Source: CAVZTX01 sp963778375
GTDB taxonomy: Bacteria; Chloroflexota; Ktedonobacteria; Ktedonobacterales; Ktedonobacteraceae
DNA length: 64,000 nt
NCBI GenBank assembly: GCA_963778375.1
Contig: CAVZTX010000035.1
Coordinates: forward strand, 12,577 to 76,576
Direction of reading: 5' to 3'
The notes beneath the pieces are model-generated. The model was not told the origin of the DNA. It worked only from the letters and a program-made list of their open reading frames with translations, and searched no databases. Of this stretch, positions 26,444-34,634 are shown piece by piece. The position numbers and the translations under genes are program-made. Position 1 is the stretch's first letter, and the number at the start of each line of letters is the position of its first letter.

Positions 26444-26758
26444 ATGAAGCTGGATGAAACGCTATATAGTTGCGTGGTGGCAGTTGCAAATCGCTACCCG
26501 CAGTACGTTGTAGACATAGATGAAGCTCTATTGGGAGATCAATCTTCCAAGTTTCACGAAGGAACTCCTTCGGAACTATTGGAACGACTTCAAGACTTCG
26601 CACCCGAACTCCTATATGTTCCAGCACACCTGGAGTGCGACACATATAGATGTGAGCTTCGCATGCTTGACCCGTCCGAGGAAAGACCCGTAATGCTATT
26701 TCACTTCCCTCGTGTTCTAGCCACAAGCCCTTCCCTGGTCGCATTGTCCCTGGCATAG
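26444..26758 (+). CDS. Hypothetical protein, 104 residues
   Basis: Not recognised. The frame has a good GAGAGAGGAAAG ribosome site. The product is acidic and soluble, with no signal or membrane segment. It contains LLERLQDFAPELLYVPAHLECDTYRCELRML and ends in VALSLA. A competing frame of similar size on the minus strand (26427-26792) lacks a comparable ribosome site. Confidence 0.5.
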   Translation: MKLDETLYSCVVAVANRYPQYVVDIDEALLGDQSSKFHEGTPSELLERLQDFAPELLYVPAHLECDTYRCELRMLDPSEERPVMLFHFPRVLATSPSLVALSLA

Positions 26759-26783
26759 AAAAACTACAACCTCTGACTTTCTT

Positions 26784-26856
26784 AAGAATCATGGTAACGC
26801 TTCAGCCTGTCAGTCACCGAGGAAACTGGAGGGCCTGATGCCTTACCACGATTCTT
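26784..26856. other. Structured inverted repeat upstream of sucC
   Basis: AAGAATCATGGTAA (26784-26797) and TTACCACGATTCTT (26843-26856) pair over 14 positions with one mismatch. The enclosed 45 bases contain further short pairings (CAGTCACC, GGAAACTGG). The right arm overlaps the sucC -35 box. It may be a terminator for the small gene before it, or an operator or structured RNA. Confidence 0.5.
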
Positions 26857-26884
26857 GACACCCCCTTCCCACGCGTGCTAGCAT
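26855..26884 (+). promoter_or_regulatory. sucCD promoter
   Basis: Perfect TTGACA (26855-26860) and TAGCAT (26879-26884) with an 18-base spacer, about 65 bases before the sucC start. Confidence 0.6.
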
Positions 26885-26951
26885 GTCCATAGACTCATTA
26901 GCACATCCCGCATAAACTCTCACTATTTGATTCATAAGGAGCAAGTATCCA

Positions 26952-28091
26952 GTGAAGATTCACGAATATCAGGCCAAGGATATCCTGGCACGCTACGGGG
27001 TCCCAATTCAGCCCGGACGCGTAGCAAGCACGCCAGAGGAGGCCGAAGCAATTGCCCGCGAATTGGGCGGGCCGGTGGTAATCAAAGCGCAAGTCTACGT
27101 GGGTGGACGTGGTAAAGCAGGTGGCATCCAATTCGGTAATACACCGGAAGAGGCACGTGCAGCGGCAGCAAGAGTATTGGGCATGGACATCAAAGGGCTG
27201 ACTGTCGAAAAGGTACTTGTCGTTTCCAAATTGGACATTGCAGAGGAATACTATCTCGGCATCATCCTCGATCGCAAATCCCAGGCACCCGTCGTCATGG
27301 TCTCAACAGCGGGTGGTATCGATATCGAAGAGGTTGCTGCAACCACCCCTGAAAAGATCATCCAGCAGCCAATCGATATGCATTGGGGATTAAGGCCCTT
27401 CGAGGCGCGCGATATTCTCGCACGCGCTGGATTTCCACACAAAGTCATCAGTAAGGGAGGATCAATCCTCGCAGCCCTCGCCAAAGCCTTCATTGAAAGC
27501 GATGCCAGCCTCGCTGAAATCAACCCACTCGCGTTGACCGCCGATGGCCAGGTACAGGCAGCCGACGCAAAAATTCTCATCGACGACAACGGCCTCTTCC
27601 GTCAGAAAGAATACGCCTCATGGGCAGAGTCCGAAGAATCAAATCCCTTGGAGTTCGAGGCAAAGCAAGCAGGACTCACCTACGTTAAGCTTGATGGCAA
27701 CGTGGGCATCGTTGGTAACGGAGCTGGTCTAGTCATGACCACCCTCGACATGGTAGCGCGTGTTGGTGGCAAGCCTGCCAACTTCCTCGACATCGGTGGT
27801 GGCGCAAAGGCTGAAGTCATGCGCAAAGCCCTCACCTTCGTAGCCCGCGACCCCGACGTAAAAGGCATCCTCGTCAACATCTTCGGTGGCATCACCCGTG
27901 GCGAAGAGGTGGCAAAAGGTGTAATCATGGCCCAGGCCGAACTGCCGAAAGGCATGCCCATTGTCGTTCGCCTATCCGGCACCGGCTCGGAAGAAGGCAA
28001 AGACATGCTCAAAGACGCTGGCCTCGAATGGGGCAAAGACATGCGCGAAGCCGCTCAAAAAATCGTCGCGGCAATTCAAGCCGAACAATAA
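26952..28091 (+). CDS. sucC: Succinyl-CoA synthetase beta subunit
   Basis: 379 residues from a GTG start with AAGGAG ten bases upstream. MKIHEYQAKDILARYGVP opens the ATP-grasp fold; GGPVVIKAQVYVGGRGKAGG binds nucleotide; DGNVGIVGNGAGLVMTTLD and NIFGGITRGEEVAKG belong to the CoA-ligase domain that contacts the alpha subunit. With SucD it interconverts succinyl-CoA and succinate with nucleotide phosphorylation in the TCA cycle. Followed by sucD after 13 bases. Confidence 0.97.
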   Translation: MKIHEYQAKDILARYGVPIQPGRVASTPEEAEAIARELGGPVVIKAQVYVGGRGKAGGIQFGNTPEEARAAAARVLGMDIKGLTVEKVLVVSKLDIAEEYYLGIILDRKSQAPVVMVSTAGGIDIEEVAATTPEKIIQQPIDMHWGLRPFEARDILARAGFPHKVISKGGSILAALAKAFIESDASLAEINPLALTADGQVQAADAKILIDDNGLFRQKEYASWAESEESNPLEFEAKQAGLTYVKLDGNVGIVGNGAGLVMTTLDMVARVGGKPANFLDIGGGAKAEVMRKALTFVARDPDVKGILVNIFGGITRGEEVAKGVIMAQAELPKGMPIVVRLSGTGSEEGKDMLKDAGLEWGKDMREAAQKIVAAIQAEQ

Positions 28092-28104
28092 AGGAATTGT
28101 AAAA

Positions 28105-28980
28105 ATGAGTATTTTGCTTGATAATACAACACGAGTCATCGTGCAAGGCATAACCGGGCGCGAAGGGCAATACCATACGCGCAACATGAAGGCAGCCGGT
28201 ACAAACCTCGTCGGAGGAGTCACCCCCGGCAAGGGCGGTGAAACCGTAGAAAGCTTGCCGGTCTTCGACACCGTTGCAGAGGCGAAAGCAGCCACTGATG
28301 CCAACGCATCCTGCATCTTTGTTCCAGGCCCATTCGCTGCCGATGCGATCATGGAAGCTGCCAACGCAGGCATCGATCTCATCGTCTGTATCAGCGAATG
28401 GATTCCTGTCATTGATATGACACGTGCCATCCTCGCTGTGCGCGAAAATGGAGTGCGTCTCATTGGCCCCAACTGTCCCGGCATGTGTACGCCCGGCCAC
28501 GGCAAGATTGGCATCATTCCCTATCAAATCTTTACGCCTGGTCCTGTAGGCTTCATTTCACGTTCCGGCACGCTCACCTACGAAGTCGTAGCACTGTTGA
28601 CCGAAGCTGGCATCGGCCAATCCACCTGCATCGGCATCGGTGGAGACCCCATCATTGGTTCAACCTTCATCGACTACCTCAAACTCTTCGAAACCGACCC
28701 CCAGACAAAAGCCGTCGTAATGTGCGGCGAGATTGGCGGAAGTGACGAGGAAGATGCAGCCGAGTTCATCAAAACCATGAGCAAACCGGTTGTCTCCTTC
28801 ATTTCGGGGCGCACTGCACCTCCCGGAAAGCGCATGGGCCACGCGGGAGCCATCATCTCCGGCAACACAGGAACCGCCCAGGGAAAAGTCGCAGCCCTAC
28901 AAGCCGCCAGAGTCCCAGTCGCCGACACCATTTTCGACATTTCTGATCTCGTCAAAGAGGCTCTGGCAAAGGTATCATAG
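28105..28980 (+). CDS. sucD: Succinyl-CoA synthetase alpha subunit
   Basis: 291 residues from the ATG at 28105 (AAAGGAATTG upstream); longer in-frame extensions overlap sucC and are rejected. VIVQGITGREGQYHTRNM begins the CoA-binding domain, GPNCPGMCTPGHGKIGI follows, and GHAGAIISG carries the phosphorylated His at residue 246, the same position number as in E. coli SucD. Forms the catalytic alpha-beta pair with the preceding gene. Confidence 0.97.
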   Translation: MSILLDNTTRVIVQGITGREGQYHTRNMKAAGTNLVGGVTPGKGGETVESLPVFDTVAEAKAATDANASCIFVPGPFAADAIMEAANAGIDLIVCISEWIPVIDMTRAILAVRENGVRLIGPNCPGMCTPGHGKIGIIPYQIFTPGPVGFISRSGTLTYEVVALLTEAGIGQSTCIGIGGDPIIGSTFIDYLKLFETDPQTKAVVMCGEIGGSDEEDAAEFIKTMSKPVVSFISGRTAPPGKRMGHAGAIISGNTGTAQGKVAALQAARVPVADTIFDISDLVKEALAKVS

Positions 28981-28991
28981 AAGGAAACCAC

Positions 28992-30287
28992 ATGACCACA
29001 GCCCTGATCTATGACCCAATTTTCTTAGAACACATCACACCGCGCAACCACCCCGACCAGCCACAGCGCCTGGAAATGGCCATCAAAGTCTTAGAGGCGC
29101 TCCACTGGCTGGACCGAGATGGTTTAGTCCAGCTTGCTCCACGTGCCGCCACCGAAGACGAACTGGCAGCCGTCCACGACCGCCCCTACATCAGACAGGT
29201 AAAAGCCGCCGCACACAATGTAGGGGCCAGATTTATCACGCCCCAGGAACAGGAGCATCGTACAGGCGGAGGAGGAGCCAGCCAAGATGTAGGGACACCC
29301 CTTGTGGGTGTCCGGTCACCTTCCGGGAACGATATTGACCAACCCATGTCCCACAACTCACAGGACAAACTAACCCGTTTTTTTGCAACAGACACCTACA
29401 TCTCGGCGCAGTCCTATGAAGCGGCTATCAAAGCAGCAGGCGCTCCACTTACTGCCATCGATGCTATCATGAATGGCGAAGTAAACAATGCCTACTGCCT
29501 GGTACGTCCCCCTGGTCATCATGCGGTACACGAATCGGCGATGGGCTTTTGCCTCTTCAATAACGTAGCAGTCGCCGCGCGCTATGCCATCGATCATCAC
29601 GGACTCGAGCGCGTAATGATTATCGACTATGATGTACATCACGGCAATGGCACCCAGGAAACGTTCTACAGCGACCCCCGAGTGCTCTACTTTTCGACCC
29701 ATCAGGCACCGTTTTACCCAGGCACAGGTGCCTCCGATGAGCGCGGCGAGGGTCCAGGACTGGGGACAACCATCAACGTGCCATTGCCAGCAACAACCGG
29801 CTATGAGACATACGAACCAATCTTCCGCCAGCTAATGGCACCTGCGGCAGACCGTTTCCGACCGCAGCTAATCCTCGTTTCAGCAGGCTTTGATGCCCAC
29901 TGGAAAGACCCTCTCGGAGGTATGAATCTCTCTACAGCAGGCTTCGCCAAGCTAACAGGCATTATCATTGAACTTGCCCAATACCTGTGTGATGGGCGGC
30001 TCGTGATGGTGCAGGAAGGTGGCTATGACCTGAATGCAATGGGCGCCTGTGTCGCAACTTGCATCAATTTGCTGCTTGGTGACGATGCCGCCGTCGATAG
30101 CCTCGGCCAGGCTCCAACCCAGCCCTTTCGCATCAACACCGACGTGCTGATTGCAGAGTTGCGCCGCATTCATGACCTGAAAGGCTATCGTATGCGCAAC
30201 GCACCAAAGCCAGACATTGAAAAGCTGCGGCGAGAGATGGGGAAAAGCGGGGATACCCCGCACCCCGGCAAAGGCCCGGATGCATAA
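28992..30287 (+). CDS. Histone-deacetylase-family hydrolase (AcuC/HDAC-like)
   Basis: 431 residues, 11 bases after sucD, with AAGGAAAC upstream. Zinc hydrolase motifs are intact: VRPPGHHAVHESAMGFCLFNNVAVAA (tandem His), IDYDVHHGNGTQETF (Asp and His ligands), FSTHQAPFYPGTG, SAGFDAHWKDPLGG (second Asp), and MVQEGGYD. Such bacterial enzymes remove acetyl groups from protein lysines or polyamines and may act on acetylated metabolic enzymes such as the adjacent SucCD. Between residues of about 75 and 135 the chain carries a low-complexity insert, including VGARFITPQEQ and GTPLVGVRSP, encoded by one family A half-repeat and one family B palindrome. The fold continues afterwards with FATDTYISAQSYEAA. 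Confidence 0.9.
   Translation: MTTALIYDPIFLEHITPRNHPDQPQRLEMAIKVLEALHWLDRDGLVQLAPRAATEDELAAVHDRPYIRQVKAAAHNVGARFITPQEQEHRTGGGGASQDVGTPLVGVRSPSGNDIDQPMSHNSQDKLTRFFATDTYISAQSYEAAIKAAGAPLTAIDAIMNGEVNNAYCLVRPPGHHAVHESAMGFCLFNNVAVAARYAIDHHGLERVMIIDYDVHHGNGTQETFYSDPRVLYFSTHQAPFYPGTGASDERGEGPGLGTTINVPLPATTGYETYEPIFRQLMAPAADRFRPQLILVSAGFDAHWKDPLGGMNLSTAGFAKLTGIIIELAQYLCDGRLVMVQEGGYDLNAMGACVATCINLLLGDDAAVDSLGQAPTQPFRINTDVLIAELRRIHDLKGYRMRNAPKPDIEKLRREMGKSGDTPHPGKGPDA
29219..29244 (+). repeat. Family A half element inside the HDAC-like gene
   Basis: TGTAGGGGCC-AGATTTATC-ACGCCCC matches the first hairpin of family A, in the same orientation as the copy at 48498. It is read in frame as VGARFITP, parallel to GQFIAP there. 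Confidence 0.6.
29288..29315. repeat. Family B palindrome inside the HDAC-like gene
   Basis: TGTAGGGACACC-CCTTGT-GGGTGTCC is a near-perfect hairpin in frame within the coding sequence (residues GTPLVGVR). The insert interrupts a normally compact region of the HDAC fold. Confidence 0.75.
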
Positions 30288-30302
30288 TCGTTGGGAGCAA
30301 GC

Positions 30303-31169
30303 ATGCCATCGAAAGCTACGGAACACATACGCCTCCTGACCGGTAACGACCTTCCGCTGGTCAGGCGCTTGCTGTATACCTCCGAATATGTCTACCAGCG
30401 TTTTACACAAGAAGAACTCCCATCGCTCCTCAAGCATTATCCTACCGTCGGCTTATTCAATGGATCATCGCTCAAAGGCTTTCTTCTGTCCCAAACCGTA
30501 AATGCTCCCTCTGCCTGGATAGGGGGATTTGGCGTCAGTTGGACTGAGAGTAACTCCTACCTGAACGTACTCAATACCCTCCTTGATTCCCTGATCCCCC
30601 ACCTACTTGCGCGAAGAGTGCGTTATCTACACTACTCAGGCAACGACACAGAACGAGACTGGCTACGCGACGTTTTCCTGACGCGTGGATTTACCCCCTA
30701 TCGCTTACTCTATTCCTACGATAAGTTTGATTTTCGTATCCCCACACCAGGAAACTCGCAGGTCAAGCTCCGGCCTTTCGAGCTAAGCGATATCCCCGCG
30801 TTGCTCACCATCGAAGAAGCCTGCTTCGAGGAGATGTGGCGCTACGATGCAATTTCTTTTCAAGACATCGCTGCTACACACCCTTATTTTTTCGTAGGGG
30901 AACTCAACGGCAAAGTAGTAGGGTACCAGTTCAACGCGTTAGATGGTGAATTCGGCTATCTTGTGCGTATAGCAGTTCATCCCTCAGTAAGTAGCCAGGG
31001 CATCGGTGCCCGCTTCATGGCAGAAGCAATACGCTTTTTTGAGCAGGCCCGCGTCCTACGCATCATGCTCAATACCCAGGACGACAACATCCACGCCCAC
31101 CGCCTCTACGAATGGTTCGGCTTCGTCCGCATTCAACAGGTTGGCTTTGTACTACGCAAGTATCTTTGA
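30303..31169 (+). CDS. Two-domain GNAT acetyltransferase
   Basis: 288 residues from the ATG at 30303 (GGGAGC upstream). The N-terminal half looks like a degenerate GNAT domain (EHIRLLTGNDLPLVRRLLYTSEYVYQRF). The C-terminal half is complete: VKLRPFELSDIPALLTIEEACF, GYLVRIAVHPSVSSQGIGARFMAEA as the acetyl-CoA loop, and AHRLYEWFGFVRI. The substrate is unknown. It follows the HDAC-like gene after 15 bases, so an acetylase and a deacetylase sit in one transcript with sucCD. They may be opposing enzymes of a lysine-acetylation switch, which is inference from context. Confidence 0.82.
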   Translation: MPSKATEHIRLLTGNDLPLVRRLLYTSEYVYQRFTQEELPSLLKHYPTVGLFNGSSLKGFLLSQTVNAPSAWIGGFGVSWTESNSYLNVLNTLLDSLIPHLLARRVRYLHYSGNDTERDWLRDVFLTRGFTPYRLLYSYDKFDFRIPTPGNSQVKLRPFELSDIPALLTIEEACFEEMWRYDAISFQDIAATHPYFFVGELNGKVVGYQFNALDGEFGYLVRIAVHPSVSSQGIGARFMAEAIRFFEQARVLRIMLNTQDDNIHAHRLYEWFGFVRIQQVGFVLRKYL

Positions 31170-31177
31170 TCATACCT

Positions 31178-33124
31178 TCACGATATCCATCCCGTTAAAC
31201 ACCATACATCAAGTGGCTGAGCCTTATTCTTCACCTCTATAGGAGGCAACTTAACAACCTGCGCATACTGCCGCACACGTGTGAACGTCGTATGGTTCAA
31301 CCAGATATCATTATCCTGCGCCTTCTTTTGCAGGCGAGCGGCGATATTAACAGCATCTCCAATCGCGGTATAGTTCTGGATACGCTCTCTTGAACCGATA
31401 TTGCCAACCATCGCCTCACCTGTATTCACCCCAAATCCAAACGCAACAGGGAAGTCGTGTGGTTGAACGCGCTGATACTCCAACACAGCCTGTCGCATTT
31501 TCCACGCAGCGCGTACGGCACGTAAAGCATGATCTTCTTGGCGTAGTGGAGCATTGAAGATCGCCAGCAGTTCATCGCCCCAGAAGCCGGTGATGGTGCC
31601 TCCCTCATTCCAGATTTCTTCAACCATTCTATCAAGGTAGTTATTGAGTATCGTCATCACTTCTTGCGATGACATGCGCTCGCTTATACTTGTAAAGCTG
31701 CGTAAGTCGGCAGAGATCACCGATATTTCCTTGGTCTCTCCACCAAGATTCAGCGCCGTTGGGTCCTCAATTAGCCGCTTCACAACATTAGGATGGACGA
31801 AGCGGCCAAAGATGCGCCGAATCTCACTCACCTTCGCCTTCTGTCGTTCAAGTTCGGTACGATCCTCCACAACCAGCACCGTACCAATAGGAGTATTGTG
31901 TTGTGTATCACGCAGGGAACTCACTGAAAAGCTCAAATACACATAGCCACGCTCCGGAATTTCACACTCAACTGAATGCGGCACAATCGTGCCATGATCG
32001 TGCTCCACTGCGGCATCCCGCAGCAATTCAACAATCTTTACTTGTGGCAAGCAAGCAAACGCTTCCTGATAATGCTTGCCAACAGCCTGACGGGGATCTA
32101 GATTAAGGATCATGCCTGCTGCGTCATTTAAGGTAATAACAATTCCCGATGAATCTGTAGTAATTACGCCATTTCCGATAGAGCCAAAGATATTATCCAT
32201 ATATTGCTTATCTTCATTGATCTTACGCAATGATTTCATAAGATCAGCAAAGAGCCGCGCATTATCGATGGCAATCGCCGCTTGATGACAAAAGGTCACG
32301 AGCAAATCGCGGTGTTTCGGTCCAAAGAGGTTTGCGCTGATACGACTATCGACATACACCGCTCCAATACACTTGTCACGTACAACCAATGGAACGCACA
32401 TGATAGAACGTATCCCGTAAGCCATGATACTTTCCTGCCCCTTCAATGCCGTATCCATCTGTGCGTCATCGGCAAGCAGCGGCTCTCGCGTGCGCACCAC
32501 GCGCTCTATAGTTCGCAGGCTGATTTTGAATTCGCTTTTATCAATCGTATGCGCGTGCTTATCACGTGCAATCGTAAACTCAAGCTCATTCGTTGCTGGA
32601 TTGACCAGCATCAGAAAACCGCGCTCGGCGTTCACGACAGAAATCATTTGGTCCATCACCAACTGCAATACCGAATCCAGATCAAGCGTCGAGTTCAGCA
32701 CCCTCGCAATCTCATACAGCGTCTCCAGCTCGTTACGCTGGCGCTTCAAATTGTTAATACTGGTATTGAGCGCTTCACGTTCCCGGTCAAAATTGATAGT
32801 TTGTTCCGCAATCGCTGGAGATGATGCAGCAGTAGGCGGGAAAGCCTGCAAACCCTGTCCAACTTGTTCTTGCAGTGTGAGTAAGACACGCTGTGCCGCC
32901 TGATTCAATCGCCCTAATTCCAGGTCGGCAGTACGACTGACACGCAAAGAGTCGCCGAGCAAACGGATACGAGGATCGCTACCTTCACCAGCATACGTGC
33001 CCTCGACCGCCAACTCTAACTTACGCGTATGCTCGTGAAGCAATCGCGAAATACGCATCAATCCTTCGCCAATCAAGCGCAATTCATTGTTAGCTTTCCA
33101 CCCCGAATCACTTGTTGTCGCCAT
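31178..33124 (-). CDS. GAF-PAS-class III adenylate/guanylate cyclase
   Basis: 648 residues from the ATG at 33124 (GGAGAGC upstream). A helical N-terminal segment with a coiled coil near residues 95-140 leads to a GAF domain (about 145-300: LDSVLQLVMDQMISVVNAERGFLML ... CVPLVVRDKCIGAVYVDSR). A PAS domain follows (about 320-430: MDNIFGSIGNGVITTDSSGIVITLNDAAG), then a class III cyclase domain (about 460-640: ISVISADLRSFTSISERM, FWGDELLAIFNAP, YTAIGDAVNIAARLQ). Both metal-binding Asp residues are present. No membrane segment, so it is a cytosolic sensor making cAMP or cGMP. It converges with the GNAT gene. Confidence 0.9.
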   Translation of the reverse strand: MATTSDSGWKANNELRLIGEGLMRISRLLHEHTRKLELAVEGTYAGEGSDPRIRLLGDSLRVSRTADLELGRLNQAAQRVLLTLQEQVGQGLQAFPPTAASSPAIAEQTINFDREREALNTSINNLKRQRNELETLYEIARVLNSTLDLDSVLQLVMDQMISVVNAERGFLMLVNPATNELEFTIARDKHAHTIDKSEFKISLRTIERVVRTREPLLADDAQMDTALKGQESIMAYGIRSIMCVPLVVRDKCIGAVYVDSRISANLFGPKHRDLLVTFCHQAAIAIDNARLFADLMKSLRKINEDKQYMDNIFGSIGNGVITTDSSGIVITLNDAAGMILNLDPRQAVGKHYQEAFACLPQVKIVELLRDAAVEHDHGTIVPHSVECEIPERGYVYLSFSVSSLRDTQHNTPIGTVLVVEDRTELERQKAKVSEIRRIFGRFVHPNVVKRLIEDPTALNLGGETKEISVISADLRSFTSISERMSSQEVMTILNNYLDRMVEEIWNEGGTITGFWGDELLAIFNAPLRQEDHALRAVRAAWKMRQAVLEYQRVQPHDFPVAFGFGVNTGEAMVGNIGSRERIQNYTAIGDAVNIAARLQKKAQDNDIWLNHTTFTRVRQYAQVVKLPPIEVKNKAQPLDVWCLTGWIS

Positions 33125-33284
33125 ATGCTCTCCGTCCCTAAGCAACGCATGTCACATTACATATCAGGCTATACGAAAGAAAATATACAATAAAAGTGGG
33201 CAAGCTTCACTCTATAGACGTGCATGCTCACCCATTATAGCACAGCAAACTAAAACTGATTACCTATCCCCTTAGATAGGCTTT

Positions 33285-34184
33285 CTATACTCCCTGCTCT
33301 TTCAAATATGCAGTAAACGACATAGGTATAAAGCCAAAATCCCGCTCAACACTATTCAAATCAGTCGTATTGTCAAAAGAGAAAAGCGTCATAGCCGCAC
33401 TCGTCAGTGGCGGCTTCGGCAACACCATCTCCATCATTGCCGCGCCTAAACCTACCAGCGGCGTTGGCGCATAGGCCTTAATTCGCCTTTTGTGCATAGC
33501 ATGCAACAATGCATCGATCACCTGTGTAAACGAGTAATACGCCGGACCACCAATCGTATATGTCTTGCCCGCAGTACCCTCCGGGTCCTCCAGCACCTTC
33601 ATAATCACAGTCACAACATCTTCTACATAGATGGGCTGAAATAGTATCTTGCCACCACCAATCAGCGGTACAACCGGACTCATACGGATAAGATCAGTCA
33701 AGCCCTTGATGAAAGGCGCATCCTTACCAAAGAGCACCGACGGCTGGATAATCGTCCAATCCAGGCCGCTCTCCTTCAGCATCTTCTCCGCCAAGTAGCG
33801 CCCCTGCATATAACTGTTAGGCTTATCAGGCTTTGTACCAAGCCCACTAACTTCAATGATGCGTTTGACGCCAGCCCGTTTCGCCGCCCGAATCAGATTC
33901 GCAGTTCCCTGCACATTCGTTACACCATAATGATTGCCAGCCGATTGCTTATGATCGGCCGTAATAAAAGCCGCGTGCACAACAGTATCCACCCCACGCA
34001 CTGCTGCCTCCAGCGCAGCAAATTGCGTAGTATCTCCTTGCACCAGTTCAACCTTATCAGTGGGAAACATGCTTATTGCACTTTTCACGTTCCGCACCAA
34101 ACAACGCGGCCTCTCTCCCTGCTCAACCAACCGGGCAACAAGATGCCGCCCAATATAGCCCGTAGCCCCCGTAATCAATATCAT
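33285..34184 (-). CDS. NAD(P)-binding epimerase/NmrA-like SDR protein
   Basis: 299 residues from the ATG at 34184 (AAGGAG eight bases upstream). MILITGATGYIGRHLVARL is the Rossmann GxxGxxG motif; RCLVRNVKSA and DTVVHAAFITADHK follow; GVTNVQGTANLIRAAKRAGVKRIIEVSG and YLAEKMLKESGLDWTIIQPSVLFG are typical of atypical extended SDRs, such as NDUFA9-like and NmrA-like proteins. The Tyr-x-x-x-Lys pair is YLAEK here. Function uncertain: a regulator, an epimerase-like enzyme or a complex I assembly protein. Confidence 0.82.
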   Translation of the reverse strand: MILITGATGYIGRHLVARLVEQGERPRCLVRNVKSAISMFPTDKVELVQGDTTQFAALEAAVRGVDTVVHAAFITADHKQSAGNHYGVTNVQGTANLIRAAKRAGVKRIIEVSGLGTKPDKPNSYMQGRYLAEKMLKESGLDWTIIQPSVLFGKDAPFIKGLTDLIRMSPVVPLIGGGKILFQPIYVEDVVTVIMKVLEDPEGTAGKTYTIGGPAYYSFTQVIDALLHAMHKRRIKAYAPTPLVGLGAAMMEMVLPKPPLTSAAMTLFSFDNTTDLNSVERDFGFIPMSFTAYLKEQGV

Positions 34185-34268
34185 ATCTATACTCCTTACG
34201 ATAACGAAATCTTGACCCTCAACAAAATTACTGGATACAGGTGTCCGCCGAGTGAAGCAATGGTCTGT

Positions 34269-34350
34269 CTGTAGGGACACAATTGATCGCTTCCTCGTAC
34301 CTGTTCACACCTCGACCAGCTACAGGACACGATCAATTTATCTCCTACAG
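34269..34350. repeat. 21-bp imperfect inverted repeat related to families A and B
   Basis: CTGTAGGGACACAATTGATCG (34269 on) and CGATCAATTTATCTCCTACAG (34330-34350) pair over 18 of 21 positions. GTAGGG and ATTGATCG are the starting blocks of family A. The gap between the SDR start (34184) and the histidine kinase stop (34635) contains this and the next repeat, but no gene. Confidence 0.6.
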
Positions 34351-34565
34351 GTGTCTCCCAATTATTTCCTTAATTTGCATTACATGCCCACCTATCACCA
34401 CTATAACCCCACAGGCGCACATTTACCAGAGAGCCAGGACACATCTATAGAGATGAGTACGCTCATGTTTTTACACAACCAATCCGCATCCCCCGGCATC
34501 TCTTATAAGCGTCACTACATCTTACCTTCAACCCCTCACTAGGCCAGGGGCGGGGTCACCTGAAA

Positions 34566-34619
34566 TGTAGGGACAGGGGGCGGTTGGGTAGATGGGTAGG
34601 GGCCTTGCGCCTGTCCTGG
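34566..34619. repeat. Family B palindrome, long-loop form
   Basis: TGTAGGGACAGG...CCTTGCGCCTGTCCTGG, the hairpin arms separated by a G-rich loop. The same long-loop form occurs twice before the CRISPR array (63179 and 63300). Confidence 0.65.
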
Positions 34620-34634
34620 TCCAGTAACTTCATC

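Noticed and set aside
26427..26792. 121-codon minus-strand frame as an alternative to the small gene at 26444
   Set aside because: The plus-strand frame has a good ribosome site and the minus-strand frame does not. Neither product is recognised, so some doubt remains.
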